Positions 1-8,444 are shown, counted from the first letter of the stretch. The stretch: DNA of 12,347 bases from an uncultured Corynebacterium sp. (GCF_902489365.1 NZ_CABTZR010000063.1:1-12347), one strand, 5' to 3'. Made by a program: numbers and translations. Notes: a model not told the origin generated them from the sequence alone.

Positions 1-635
1 ACCGGGGAATCGCGGTTGGCCCAGATGAGGCGGCGGGAGAGGGTGAGGATCTGGGGGACGTCGACAAGCGCTACCGGCGTTGCTGGGTGGACACCCGCCA
101 GGAAACAGATCTCGGCGCGGTATTCGTTGCCCAAACCCGCCACGTTGCGCTGGTCCAAGAGCGCGGCGCCGATGCTGCGTTCAGGGCGGGACTCTATGCG
201 GCGCACGGCCTCCTCAAAGCCTCCTTCCTCCCATTCTGGAGCGAGAATGTCCGGTCCCAGGTGCGCCATGCGCTGCTCGAATTCGCACGTGGGAAACACT
301 CCCACGTGCCCCAGCCAATGCCCCACCAGCTCAATATCGCGCGGGGTATTCTCCATCTGCAGCACCACGCGCGCGCTGTGGCCGGGCTTGCGCCAGCGGT
401 CACCGGCGTAGTGGATGGCCCACGTGCCCTCCATCTTGAGGTGCGTATGCAGGATCAGCTCGCCGCCGAAGTCCATGAAGAGGTGCTTACCATAGGGCCA
501 GACTTCCTCGCACACCAGCCCGTCGAAGCGCACGGTGGCATAGCGCGGCACGCGCAGGGAGGAATGGGTTACGCGCCGGCCCTCCATAAACTGCAGCCGG
601 TTCGACAGCTGCAGTACGGAATCACCCTCTGGCAC
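1..635 (-). CDS. nei: Nei/Fpg-family DNA glycosylase/AP lyase (Nei2-like), 3' end cut by window edge
   Basis: Base-excision repair enzyme that removes oxidised bases and nicks the resulting abasic site. Read on the minus strand from a GTG at 635, the product starts MPEGDSV: the Pro right after the initiator is the Schiff-base nucleophile of this family and Glu3 the acid. The beta-hairpin lysine is in PYGKHL (Lys50) and the helix-two-turn-helix DNA-binding motif in DQRNVAGLGNEYRAE (about 161-175). RVPRYAT and LHTHLKMEG resemble mycobacterial Nei2. The start is supported by GGAGG 7 nt upstream; 211 codons are open to the edge. The family is normally about 250-270 residues, so the C-terminal zinc finger lies outside the window. 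Only 27 bp separate it from lldD upstream, so co-transcription is likely. Assignment to Nei rather than Fpg/MutM is by motif resemblance. Confidence 0.9.
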   Translation of the reverse strand, partial: MPEGDSVLQLSNRLQFMEGRRVTHSSLRVPRYATVRFDGLVCEEVWPYGKHLFMDFGGELILHTHLKMEGTWAIHYAGDRWRKPGHSARVVLQMENTPRDIELVGHWLGHVGVFPTCEFEQRMAHLGPDILAPEWEEGGFEEAVRRIESRPERSIGAALLDQRNVAGLGNEYRAEICFLAGVHPATPVALVDVPQILTLSRRLIWANRDSP

Positions 636-662
636 AGTAGAACCTCCTCACCGAACGGGTGC

Positions 663-1931
663 CTACTCTACCGGCGCATCCTTTCCCGCACCGAATGCCA
701 GCGCGCCCGGCTCCCACGGGGTGACCACGTGCTGGCGGGAAAGGTCTTCGATCTTCTTCACGCCGAGCAGCTGCAGGGTGTTTTTAAACTCCTCCGCCAA
801 CAGCTCAATGACGCGGTCCACACCTTCCTTGCCGCCGGCCATCAACCCGTAGAGGTAGGCGCGGCCGATGAGGACGAAGTCCGCGCCGAGTGCCAGCGCA
901 ATGGCGATGTCGACGCCGGACATGATGCCGGAATCGTAGATGATCTCCACGTCCGGGCCCACCTCCGCGCGCACGGCCTCCAGTGCTTGGAGGGTGTTGA
1001 CCACGCGGTCGAGCTGGCGCCCGCCGTGGGAGGACACCACGATGCCATCCGCGCCGAGGCCGATGACCTTGCGTGCGTCCTCGGGGTTGACGATTCCCTT
1101 GACGAAGAGCTTGCCCGTCCACTGCTTGCGAATCCACGCCAGGTCCTCGAAGTTGAGGCCCGGATCAAACATGGTGTTGACCAGCTCGCCCAGGGTGCCG
1201 GTGGTCGAGGTCAACGACGCGAAGGTGACCGGGTCCGTGGTGAGGAAGTTGAACCACCACTCGGGGCGCCACGCGGCGTCGAAAACGGTGCCCGCGGTCA
1301 GGCGCGGCGGGATCCGCATTCCGTTGCGGGTATCGCGCAAACGATGGCCGGCCACGGGCGTGTCCACGGTAACCACGAGGGTGTCGTAGCCGTTGGCGGC
1401 AGCACGCTCGATGAGCTCCTGGCAGGCGGAGTGGTCCTTCCATAGGTAGAGCTGGAACCAGCGGCGGCCGCTAGTGCCTTGCGACGCCGCGACCTCCTCG
1501 ACCGAGCGCGTGCCCATCGTGGAGAGCGTGAACGGGATTCCGGCATCGCGGGCGGCTTGGGAACCGGCGTCCTCACCTTCGGCATGCATGAAGCGGGTAA
1601 AGCCGGTCGGCGCGATGCCGAAGGGCAATGCTGCTGGCTCGCCGGCGATCTCGGTGCTCAAGGAAATGTCGTGCGCACCGTTGAGCACGTTGGGCATCAG
1701 GCGCACGTCGCGGAAGAAATCGCGGGACTCACGGTAGCTGACCTCGTCGTGGGCGGCCCCGTCGACGTAGTCGAAGGCGGCCTTGGGTGTGCGGCGCTTG
1801 GCTATCTTGCGCAGGTCCCACACATCAGCGGCCTCTGCCAGGCGGGCTGCCCGGCGGTCGAGGTTGGGTGCTTCGAACCGCATGAGGTTCTTCAGCTCGG
1901 ACACGTTAGGCAATTGGCGCTTCAACCGCAT
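663..1931 (-). CDS. lldD: FMN-dependent L-lactate dehydrogenase (quinone type), alpha-hydroxy-acid oxidase family
   Basis: Oxidises L-lactate to pyruvate on FMN and passes electrons to the membrane quinone pool, letting cells grow on lactate. The 422-residue protein matches the length of actinobacterial LldD/LldD2 and opens with the characteristic KRQLPN and RKIAKRRTPKAAFDY segments. Family residues are visible: Tyr55 (FDY), the FMN-binding FGIAPTGF (104-111), Tyr162 in FQLY, Lys278 in VKGI, the catalytic His302/Arg305 in SSHGGRQLD, and DSGI (333-336) plus IGRAYLYG (355-362) for phosphate binding. Residue 301 is Ser where most relatives have Asn (SNHGGRQ). Start: ATG at 1931 with AAAGGAG about 10 nt upstream. 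It lies between lhr (87 bp upstream) and nei (27 bp downstream) on the same strand. Another 2-hydroxy acid as substrate is possible; it may be a paralogue of the main lactate-operon enzyme. Confidence 0.88.
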   Translation of the reverse strand: MRLKRQLPNVSELKNLMRFEAPNLDRRAARLAEAADVWDLRKIAKRRTPKAAFDYVDGAAHDEVSYRESRDFFRDVRLMPNVLNGAHDISLSTEIAGEPAALPFGIAPTGFTRFMHAEGEDAGSQAARDAGIPFTLSTMGTRSVEEVAASQGTSGRRWFQLYLWKDHSACQELIERAAANGYDTLVVTVDTPVAGHRLRDTRNGMRIPPRLTAGTVFDAAWRPEWWFNFLTTDPVTFASLTSTTGTLGELVNTMFDPGLNFEDLAWIRKQWTGKLFVKGIVNPEDARKVIGLGADGIVVSSHGGRQLDRVVNTLQALEAVRAEVGPDVEIIYDSGIMSGVDIAIALALGADFVLIGRAYLYGLMAGGKEGVDRVIELLAEEFKNTLQLLGVKKIEDLSRQHVVTPWEPGALAFGAGKDAPVE

Positions 1932-1952
1932 GGCGGCACGACTCCTTTTCTA

Positions 1953-1982
1953 TAGGTCTATCAACGTCTGAGGGTAGACCTA
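1953..1982. promoter_or_regulatory. Perfect inverted repeat upstream of lldD, candidate operator
   Basis: TAGGTCTA (1953-1960) and TAGACCTA (1975-1982) are exact reverse complements separated by 14 bp, giving half-site centres 22 bp apart (two DNA turns). The repeat begins 21 bp before the lldD ATG and lies wholly in the 87-bp gap after lhr. Known regulators of lactate genes in corynebacteria include the GntR-type LldR, but I do not see a confident match to its site. It could instead be a 5'-UTR hairpin; it lacks the T-run of a terminator. Confidence 0.4.
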
Positions 1983-2018
1983 GGAAATGCGCGAAGCCGA
2001 AAAGCTGCGGAATAAGAT

Positions 2019-5000
2019 TCAGCGGCGTGGGCGGCGCGGGCGGAAGCCGCCGGGACTGCCAGAGGGAGGCTCATGAGGGTCCGCGAGGTTCTCGGGATCA
2101 TCGAAGGAGAGCTCCTCTATTGCGTCCACGGCGCGGCGCCCACCGCGACGTGCGGGACGATAAGGCTCGGTAGAACGCGCGGCTTCTCCAGACTGGCCGT
2201 GCTGTCCTGTACGACCGGAGGAAGCAGAGTGGGCAGAGCCGGTAATGCGCACGCCCTTCGGGGTTAGCGCCGCTCCTAAGCCGCGCAGTTCACCGGCGAG
2301 TTCTGATTCGAAGATGGGCCGGCCGTTCGCCTTCTCAATGACGAGCTTGCTCAAACGCCCAGAAGCCACGAGTTCGTTGAAGCCGAGGAGAATCGCAGAC
2401 AACACCTCGGCGCGCTCGATTCCCTCAGGAAGAGCGTTAAAGAATGTGGTCAGTGTCTTCCCGCCGCGGGTCAGGTGAGCTACGGGCAGGCCGTCCATGA
2501 GTACGACGAGTGCGCCGGCAGCACGGGTAGGCCGGGCGGAGTCGGGGCCGTCGCTCGGCGGCCAGGACAGGGCCGCACCGTAGGGGTTCGCTGGGTCTGT
2601 GGCAGCAAGGACATAGGTCTGCGGCTCGCGGGTTCCGGAGGGCCAGCCCGTGACATCGGGGGAATCATCCACGCCGCGCAGGCGGTCGATGACCGCAGGC
2701 GTGGAGAACTGCGCGGCGCCCAAACCCTCAATAACGTAGCCGCGCATGGCCTTGCCGGATTCCTCAAAACCGGAGAGCACCTTATACGCCAGGGCGAAAC
2801 CACCCAGGACGTCCTCGGCCACCGCTGACCCGCGGGTAAGCACGCCATAGCGGTCTAGCCAGGCCTCGCCGTGGGCAATGGAGCGCGACGTTGCATCCGT
2901 GGCGGCGGGAACGGAGAGCGACCAGCGCCCCACCACGTCTGGTGCGACCTGCGCACCAGACACATTGTGTGCTTGCGCAAAAGAGGTGCGCCCCATGCGC
3001 AGACGCGAGCGCGCTGGCCGACGCCGCGCGCGATGCGCCGTACGACCGGCGCGCCCACCTGCTGCCAGGTGGGCCCGGATAGGAGCGAAGGAATCGGGGC
3101 TGACCAGACCTGCTTCCACCAGGCCCCAGAGCGCCTCCCGGACCTCCTCGGGCGTGCCGCTGAGCTGCGGTTGGATATCGGAGAGGAGGTAGCTGCCGCC
3201 GCCCTGTACAGCCTCCAGCAGCTGGGTCTGCAGCATGGACACGCCCGCTTTTTCCGCGGAGACCTGCGGGGCGAGCTGTGCGGCATAGTCCGCCGGCAGC
3301 AGCATGATCCACGGGTCATTGGATCCGGCCTTGCCGGCGCCGAGGATGAGGACCTCGCCGCTGGCGGTGAGCTCATCGAGCATCGTCGGCGAATAATCCC
3401 CTACACGCGCAGGCAAAATGAGGCTCTCCCAGGCAGAAGCCGGCAGGCGCACGCCGGCCAGCTGCTCGATGACCGCAAAGACGCCATCCACCCCGCGCAG
3501 CACCGGGCGCCGGCCCACGGCCGCCACCTGCTGCCAGTCTGGGAGGAAGCGCCCAAAAGCCGCGGGCGAAACCGGCTGCGTGGCCGCCCGCGCGGCTGCC
3601 AGCGAGCGCGAGCGGATGACCTTGAGTACGTCTGCCGCGCAGTACTCCTGCTCCTCCACCCCTTGCCGGTAGTGCCCCGCCAGGATGGAATCCAGCCCCT
3701 TCAGCGTCGAGTGCGCCACCGCGGCCGAGAGGCCAAAGGCGTCCTGCACATCGCGCGCCACAAACGGACCGCGCGTGCGCGCCCAGCGGCTGACCAGCTG
3801 ATCGACGGCATCGGTAATCGTGGCCTGCTGGGCGGGGATGCCGGGCGGGACGGGGATGCCGAGGCCGTCGCGAAGCAGCGGCGCATCGAGCGCTTGCGCC
3901 ACGTGCTCGCGACCGTTGATGCGCACCCGCATAATGCGCGCACCGAGCGCATCGAGTGCGCTCAATGGCACCGTGGCATGCGCGCCGAACTCCTCGACCG
4001 GAATGGGGCCGAGCACGCGCAGCAGGTCCGCGACCTCCTCGGTGGTGCGCGCCTGACGTTCCGGAGTGGTGCGCTGCAGCTGGGCGTGGACCTCGGCGAT
4101 GATGGAGCCGTCGAGAAGCTCGCGCAGCTCCACCGTGCCCAACAGCTTCGCCAACAGCGCCGGGTCCAGTGCCAGGGCCGCCGCGCGTTTTTCCGCCAGC
4201 GGCGAGTCCCCCTCATACATGAAGGCGCCGGTGTAGTTGAACAGCAGCGAGGACGCAAAGGGCGAGGGCTGTTCCGTGGTGACCTCCGCGATGCGAATGC
4301 GGCGGTGCGCCAGCTCCCGCATGACCTCCGTCAGCGCCGGCAGATCGTAGACATCCTGCACACACTCGCGCACGGTCTCCAAGATGATGGGGAAAGAAGG
4401 GTAGTTGCGGGCGACGTCGAGAAGCTGCTCCGCGCGCTGGCGCTGCTGCCACAAGGGCGCGCGCTTGCCCGGGTTGCGCCGCGGCAGCAGGAGAGCTCGC
4501 GCCGCGCATTCCCGGAAACGTGAGGCAAAGAGCGCGGAGTTGCCCACCTGTTCGGTGACGATGTCCGCGATCTCATCGGCGTCGAAAAGAAAGAGCGCGG
4601 CATCCGGGTCCGCCTCGCCCTGCGGCAGGCGCAGCACGATGCCGTCATCGCCCGCCACCGCCTGGGCATCCATCCCGGTGCGCTCCGCCACGCGCTGTCC
4701 CACCGCCAGCGCCCACGCCGCATTCACCGGCCGGCCAAACGGGGTGTGCAACAGCACGCGCCAATCCCCCAACTCGTCCGTGAAGCGCTCCAGTAGCAAC
4801 GTTTTCTCATCCGGGATGAGCCCAGTGGCCTCGTTCTGTTCCTGCAGGTAGGCGGAGATATTACGCCGCGCGTTCTCGTCAGCGTCGCGCACGATAGACG
4901 CATCCGCGTGCGCCTCACGCCGGAATGCGCCCAGCGCCTTGCCTAACTCATAGGGCCGCCCAGCTTGGTCACCGTTCCAGAAGGGCAAACGCCCCGTATG

Positions 5001-6929
5001 CCCCGGCGCGGGTGTCACCAGCACCTGGTCGCGCGTGATCTCCTCCACGCGCCAGCTTGTCGCACCGAGGGTGAAGATATCCCCCACCCGGGTTTCATAA
5101 ACCATTTCCTCATCGAGCTCGCCCACGCGGCGCGGCGATTTCTCCTCACCGCCCACGAGGAAGACCCCAAACATGCCGCGGTCCGGGATGGTGCCGCCGT
5201 TGGTTACCGCCACTCGCTGCGCGCCGGGGCGCGGGGTGAGCACGCCCGTCACGCGGTCATAAACCACCCGCGGTTTCAGCTCCGCAAAATCCGTCGAAGG
5301 ATACACACCACTGACCAAGTCCAGCACGGAGTCGAAGACCTCGCGCGCCAAATCCCTATAGGGCCAGGCGCGGCGCACGGTGTCGTACCAACTATCGGCC
5401 TCGAGTCCCTCACTCGTGCCCGCGCTTGCCGACGCCACCACCGCCGCCACCGTCTGCTGTGCCAAGACATCCAACGGGTTGCGCGGGGAGTGCATCTCCT
5501 CGATGAGGCCCTCCTCCATGCGGGCGACGGTGAGAGCTGATTGCACGAGGTCCGCGCGGTGCTTGGGATAGAAGGAACCGTGCGAGACCGCTCCCACCGA
5601 GTGCCCGGCGCGGCCCACGCGCTGCAGGCCGGAGGCCACCGAGGGCGGGGATTCCACCTGCACCACCAGTTCCACTGCACCCATGTCGATGCCCAACTCC
5701 AGGGAGCTCGTGGCCACCACGGCCTTGAGCGTGCCTTCCTTGAGCATCGTCTCCGTCAGCGCGCGCTCATCCTTGGACACCGAACCGTGGTGCGCCCGGG
5801 CGATCACAGCAGGTGCCTTACCTGCGACGTCAACCTGCTTCATCAGCTGGGCCGGGTCGCGCCGGGTGGCTGGGCTTAAGGATTCTGGATCGTGCTCCTG
5901 GGCATAGAGCTCATTAAGCCGGCTAGTAAGCCGCTCGGCGGTGCGACGGGAATTAACGAAGACGAGCGTGGAGCGGTGCTCCATGATTTCGGCGTAGAGC
6001 TCTTCCTCGATGAAAGGCCAGATGGATTTCGCCGTGGGCAGGGCGGAGTCTCCTGCCGCGCTTTGTACGCGCAACGCGTCTTGAGGGCCTTCGGTGATGC
6101 CCAGGGGGTCGTCGACAGTCGCCTCCCCGATGGGGGATCCCTGCTCCGGGGTGGGCAGGTCCGACATGTCCTCGACCGGCACGTGGACGTCGAGCTGCCA
6201 GCGCTTCTTCGCGGGCGGGGCGATGATGTCCACGGGACGGTCGCCGCCCAAGAAGTTCGCGACAGCACTCAGCGGCCGCACCGTGGCGGAGAGCCCAATG
6301 CGCTGAAACTCCCCGGCGATGAGCGCGAGGCGTTCCAAAGTCAGGGCCAGGTGCACGCCGCGCTTGGTGCCGGCCAGGGCGTGGATCTCATCGATGATGA
6401 CGGTATCCACGGTCTTCAGAATGCCCGCAGCCTTGGAAGTGAGCATGAGGTAGGCCGATTCCGGCGTGGTGATGAGGATGTCCGGGGGCTTGCGCACTTG
6501 ACGGGCACGCTCGGCTTGCGGGGTATCGCCGGAGCGGACTCCCACAGTGATATCCGGCACGTCGAGACCTAGGCGCTCAGCGGTGCGGGCGATGCCGTTG
6601 AGTGGGGCGCGCAGGTTATTCTCCACGTCCACGCCCAGTGCTTTGAGCGGGGAAATGTAGAGAACCCGTACGCCATCGTGGGCACCTTCACGGGCTGGGT
6701 CATTACTCAGTGGCAGCGCGGTCTGGCCTTCGCGCTCCACCAAAGAATTCAGCGCCCACAAAAATGCCGCGAGCGTCTTACCGGAGCCGGTCGGCGCCAC
6801 GACGAGGGCATTCGCACCACCGGAAATCGCCTCCCACGCCTGCTCCTGGACCGGGGTGGGGGCGGCGAATACGTCGGCGAACCAGCCAGCAACCTGCGGG
6901 CGGAACTTCGCCAGAACGTTTTTGAACAT
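2019..6929 (-). CDS. lhr: Lhr-family ATP-dependent DNA helicase (Lhr-Core plus C-terminal domain)
   Basis: Large superfamily-2 3'-to-5' DNA translocase/helicase; mycobacterial Lhr is induced by DNA damage and unwinds DNA and RNA:DNA hybrids. The 1636 residues carry all helicase motifs: Walker A APTGSGKT (45-52), DEIH box (180-183), SAT (214-216), VFVNSRRTAERL (323-334), motif V SSLELGIDMG (408-417) and motif VI QRVGRAGH (436-443). Winged-helix and Lhr-specific domains follow, and the C-terminal part has the typical GLGAAQF and LAATDPANPYGAAL segments. It is longer than the roughly 1500-1540 residues usual for the family: residues about 255-300 are an acidic/proline-rich insert between the RecA lobes, and the last ~74 residues are a low-complexity Ser/Gly/Arg tail ending RRPRR. 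The ATG at 6929 has no clear SD and sits 6 nt after a TACAGT box, suggesting a leaderless mRNA. Followed by lldD and nei on the same strand. Confidence 0.96.
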   Translation of the reverse strand: MFKNVLAKFRPQVAGWFADVFAAPTPVQEQAWEAISGGANALVVAPTGSGKTLAAFLWALNSLVEREGQTALPLSNDPAREGAHDGVRVLYISPLKALGVDVENNLRAPLNGIARTAERLGLDVPDITVGVRSGDTPQAERARQVRKPPDILITTPESAYLMLTSKAAGILKTVDTVIIDEIHALAGTKRGVHLALTLERLALIAGEFQRIGLSATVRPLSAVANFLGGDRPVDIIAPPAKKRWQLDVHVPVEDMSDLPTPEQGSPIGEATVDDPLGITEGPQDALRVQSAAGDSALPTAKSIWPFIEEELYAEIMEHRSTLVFVNSRRTAERLTSRLNELYAQEHDPESLSPATRRDPAQLMKQVDVAGKAPAVIARAHHGSVSKDERALTETMLKEGTLKAVVATSSLELGIDMGAVELVVQVESPPSVASGLQRVGRAGHSVGAVSHGSFYPKHRADLVQSALTVARMEEGLIEEMHSPRNPLDVLAQQTVAAVVASASAGTSEGLEADSWYDTVRRAWPYRDLAREVFDSVLDLVSGVYPSTDFAELKPRVVYDRVTGVLTPRPGAQRVAVTNGGTIPDRGMFGVFLVGGEEKSPRRVGELDEEMVYETRVGDIFTLGATSWRVEEITRDQVLVTPAPGHTGRLPFWNGDQAGRPYELGKALGAFRREAHADASIVRDADENARRNISAYLQEQNEATGLIPDEKTLLLERFTDELGDWRVLLHTPFGRPVNAAWALAVGQRVAERTGMDAQAVAGDDGIVLRLPQGEADPDAALFLFDADEIADIVTEQVGNSALFASRFRECAARALLLPRRNPGKRAPLWQQRQRAEQLLDVARNYPSFPIILETVRECVQDVYDLPALTEVMRELAHRRIRIAEVTTEQPSPFASSLLFNYTGAFMYEGDSPLAEKRAAALALDPALLAKLLGTVELRELLDGSIIAEVHAQLQRTTPERQARTTEEVADLLRVLGPIPVEEFGAHATVPLSALDALGARIMRVRINGREHVAQALDAPLLRDGLGIPVPPGIPAQQATITDAVDQLVSRWARTRGPFVARDVQDAFGLSAAVAHSTLKGLDSILAGHYRQGVEEQEYCAADVLKVIRSRSLAAARAATQPVSPAAFGRFLPDWQQVAAVGRRPVLRGVDGVFAVIEQLAGVRLPASAWESLILPARVGDYSPTMLDELTASGEVLILGAGKAGSNDPWIMLLPADYAAQLAPQVSAEKAGVSMLQTQLLEAVQGGGSYLLSDIQPQLSGTPEEVREALWGLVEAGLVSPDSFAPIRAHLAAGGRAGRTAHRARRRPARSRLRMGRTSFAQAHNVSGAQVAPDVVGRWSLSVPAATDATSRSIAHGEAWLDRYGVLTRGSAVAEDVLGGFALAYKVLSGFEESGKAMRGYVIEGLGAAQFSTPAVIDRLRGVDDSPDVTGWPSGTREPQTYVLAATDPANPYGAALSWPPSDGPDSARPTRAAGALVVLMDGLPVAHLTRGGKTLTTFFNALPEGIERAEVLSAILLGFNELVASGRLSKLVIEKANGRPIFESELAGELRGLGAALTPKGVRITGSAHSASSGRTGQHGQSGEAARSTEPYRPARRGGRRAVDAIEELSFDDPENLADPHEPPSGSPGGFRPRRPRR

Positions 6930-6963
6930 GCCCTACTGTATCGCGCGCGCTAATCTGGTCACT
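6930..6963. promoter_or_regulatory. 34-bp divergent promoter region, both genes apparently leaderless
   Basis: Only 34 bp separate the lhr and cysQ start codons. On the minus strand TACAGT (6940-6935) fits the corynebacterial TAnAnT -10 consensus and ends 6 nt before the A of the lhr ATG. On the plus strand TAATCT (6951-6956) ends 8 nt before the A of the cysQ ATG. Neither start has a Shine-Dalgarno sequence. Transcription would start at or next to each ATG, and each -35 region would lie inside the opposite gene. Confidence 0.55.
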
Positions 6964-7722
6964 ATGACCGTTGAGATTTCTGATTCCCGTCTAACTAACT
7001 CCCTTGCCGATGGCTGCGGCGAGATCCTCAAAGGCGTGCGCAACGGTGGCCTGCTGCGCGGCTTGGCGCTGGGTGATGCCGGCGATGAAGCCGCTCAGGA
7101 ATGGATCGCCCGCGTCCTCGAGCAGCACCGCCCACAGGACGGTGTCCTGTCTGAGGAGGCCTCCGATGACTTGAGCCGCCTGAAGAAGGAGCGCGTGTGG
7201 ATCATCGATCCGCTCGACGGCACCAAGGAGTTCGCCACCGGCCGTCAGGACTGGGCGGTCCACATTGCGCTCGTCGAAAACGGCACCCCCATCCACGCCG
7301 CAGTAGGTATGCCGGATCTCGGCGTTACTTTTAAGTCTTCCGATGTGCGTGCGGTGACCGGCCCGCTATCGAAGAAAATCGTGGTTTCCCGTAACCGCCC
7401 GCCGAAGGTGGCGGACTACATCGCTGAGAAGATGGACTACGAGACCGTGGGCGTCGGCTCCGCGGGTGCCAAGGCCATGCACGTACTCCTCGGTGACTAT
7501 GACGGTTACATTCATGCTGGCGGTCAGTACGAGTGGGATCAGGCTGCTCCGGTCGGCGTTGCTTTGGCTGCGGGCCTGCACTGCTCCCGCCTTGACGGTT
7601 CTCCCATCACATTCAACAACGAGGACACCTTTATCCCCGACCTGCTGGTCTGCCGCCCCGAGCTGGCTGATGACATCCTCGAACACGCCGCCGCCTACGC
7701 GGAGGCCAACGGCGGGTACTAG
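6964..7722 (+). CDS. cysQ: CysQ-type 3'(2'),5'-bisphosphate nucleotidase (inositol-monophosphatase fold)
   Basis: Hydrolyses 3'-phosphoadenosine-5'-phosphate (PAP), and possibly PAPS, to AMP/APS, removing the inhibitory by-product of sulfate assimilation and sulfotransfer. The 252-residue protein has the metal-dependent phosphatase signature: SEEA (63-66), WIIDPLDGTKEF with Asp82/Asp85/Thr87, and the second-domain WDQAAP with Asp192; GDAGDEAAQ (37-45) is an early conserved segment. Length and sequence resemble mycobacterial CysQ (Rv2131c). Start chosen at ATG 6964 because the protein aligns with the family from there and a -10 box lies just upstream; the longer reading from 6856 would overlap the lhr start and is unlikely. 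In C. glutamicum, as I recall, it neighbours thyA; here a tetR/SDR pair intervenes. Inositol monophosphatase activity cannot be excluded from sequence alone. Confidence 0.9.
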   Translation: MTVEISDSRLTNSLADGCGEILKGVRNGGLLRGLALGDAGDEAAQEWIARVLEQHRPQDGVLSEEASDDLSRLKKERVWIIDPLDGTKEFATGRQDWAVHIALVENGTPIHAAVGMPDLGVTFKSSDVRAVTGPLSKKIVVSRNRPPKVADYIAEKMDYETVGVGSAGAKAMHVLLGDYDGYIHAGGQYEWDQAAPVGVALAAGLHCSRLDGSPITFNNEDTFIPDLLVCRPELADDILEHAAAYAEANGGY

Positions 7723-7731
7723 GTTTCTTGT

Positions 7732-7759
7732 GCGGCGTTCCCCTCCTACGCAGCGCCGC
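7732..7759. terminator. GC-rich hairpin between convergent cysQ and tetR
   Basis: GCGGCG (7732-7737) pairs with CGCCGC (7754-7759); two more pairs (one G-U) extend it to 8 bp with a 12-nt loop. It fills most of the 41-bp gap between the cysQ stop and the tetR stop, where a bidirectional terminator would be expected. There is no T-run on either side, so it is a weak candidate. Confidence 0.3.
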
Positions 7760-7763
7760 TAAA

Positions 7764-8432
7764 TCAAAGTCCCAACTCGTCTGCAAGACGAGAAACCATT
7801 CGAGCATGAAACTCGTGGTAGTCATTTAGTGTGTCTTTGCCTAGGTAACCGAAAACCTCGGCATTAATCACGCCAATTATCTGTATCCACGCCTCAAGCG
7901 CCTTTTCCATGACGTCAGCGGGAAGTTCCACATCAAGCTCATCAGATGCCGCCGCAAGGTCTTGCGAGAGCTGAGAGGAACGCGGTTCTAACTCTTTAAC
8001 CGAGGTCTCAGTTAACAAAACGGCTAGACGCCGACTAACTTTTGTACCCGCACCCGTTGTTTCTGAGGCGGGCGCTTCGTATCCAATGATGGGCGTGCCG
8101 TAAATAAGCGCCCACCTTTGAGGAAATTTCAAAGCCCACATTCTCATAGCGGCAACAAGGCTCACGAATTTAGCTCGCGTCCCAGTGGCCGCACCCACTC
8201 CTTGGGCAACGGCGCCATCGAGCGCTTCAAACGCATCGACAATCAGCATCGTTAATAGGTGGGCCCTGTCGGGCACATAGCGGTAGATACCCGAAGAAAC
8301 TATCCCCAAATCACGAGCAATTGCACGCAGATTCAAGGCTTCTGGGCCACCTGCATCAAGCTGCTTTCGTCCGAGCTCAACAATGCGCGACATCGTCTCT
8401 TCGCGAGCACGCGCTCTTGGTGTCATCGACAT
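7764..8432 (-). CDS. TetR/AcrR-family transcriptional regulator
   Basis: 222-residue DNA-binding repressor-type protein. The N-terminal helix-turn-helix is visible at about 35-55 (LRAIARDLGIVSSGIYRYVP), followed by the usual DRAHLLTML helix. The C-terminal ligand domain has FPQRWALIYGTPIIGYEAP, a segment typical of a common actinobacterial TetR subgroup. The ATG at 8432 lies 6 nt after a TATAGT box with no SD, so it is probably leaderless; a second ATG two codons in (8426) is an alternative. Divergent from the SDR gene at 8537, with an operator-like palindrome between them, so autoregulation and control of that neighbour is the likely job. Base composition is clearly lower in GC than the flanking genes (27 G/C in the 60 bases 8101-8160 versus 43 in 9781-9840), suggesting acquisition. 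Ligand unknown. Confidence 0.9.
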   Translation of the reverse strand: MSMTPRARAREETMSRIVELGRKQLDAGGPEALNLRAIARDLGIVSSGIYRYVPDRAHLLTMLIVDAFEALDGAVAQGVGAATGTRAKFVSLVAAMRMWALKFPQRWALIYGTPIIGYEAPASETTGAGTKVSRRLAVLLTETSVKELEPRSSQLSQDLAAASDELDVELPADVMEKALEAWIQIIGVINAEVFGYLGKDTLNDYHEFHARMVSRLADELGL

Positions 8433-8438
8433 ATGAAA

Positions 8439-8444
8439 ACTATA
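8439..8444 (-). promoter_or_regulatory. -10 box of tetR (TATAGT)
   Basis: Reverse strand TATAGT matches TAnAnT exactly and is followed by 6 nt and then the tetR ATG, so the first transcribed base would be at the start codon. No convincing -35 element was seen. Confidence 0.5.

Noticed and set aside
87..1445. 452-codon plus-strand open frame over nei and lldD
   Set aside because: Antisense shadow; it spans two genes with clear catalytic motifs on the minus strand and itself shows no family signature.
2871..4523. 550-codon plus-strand open frame inside lhr
   Set aside because: It is an antisense shadow of the high-GC lhr gene: rich in Arg/His/Gln/Ala, no recognisable domain, and lhr has complete helicase motifs on the other strand.
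6930..7000. PafBC- or LexA-type damage box in front of lhr
   Set aside because: Looked for because mycobacterial lhr is damage-inducible; no convincing match to either motif was seen at the right spacing.
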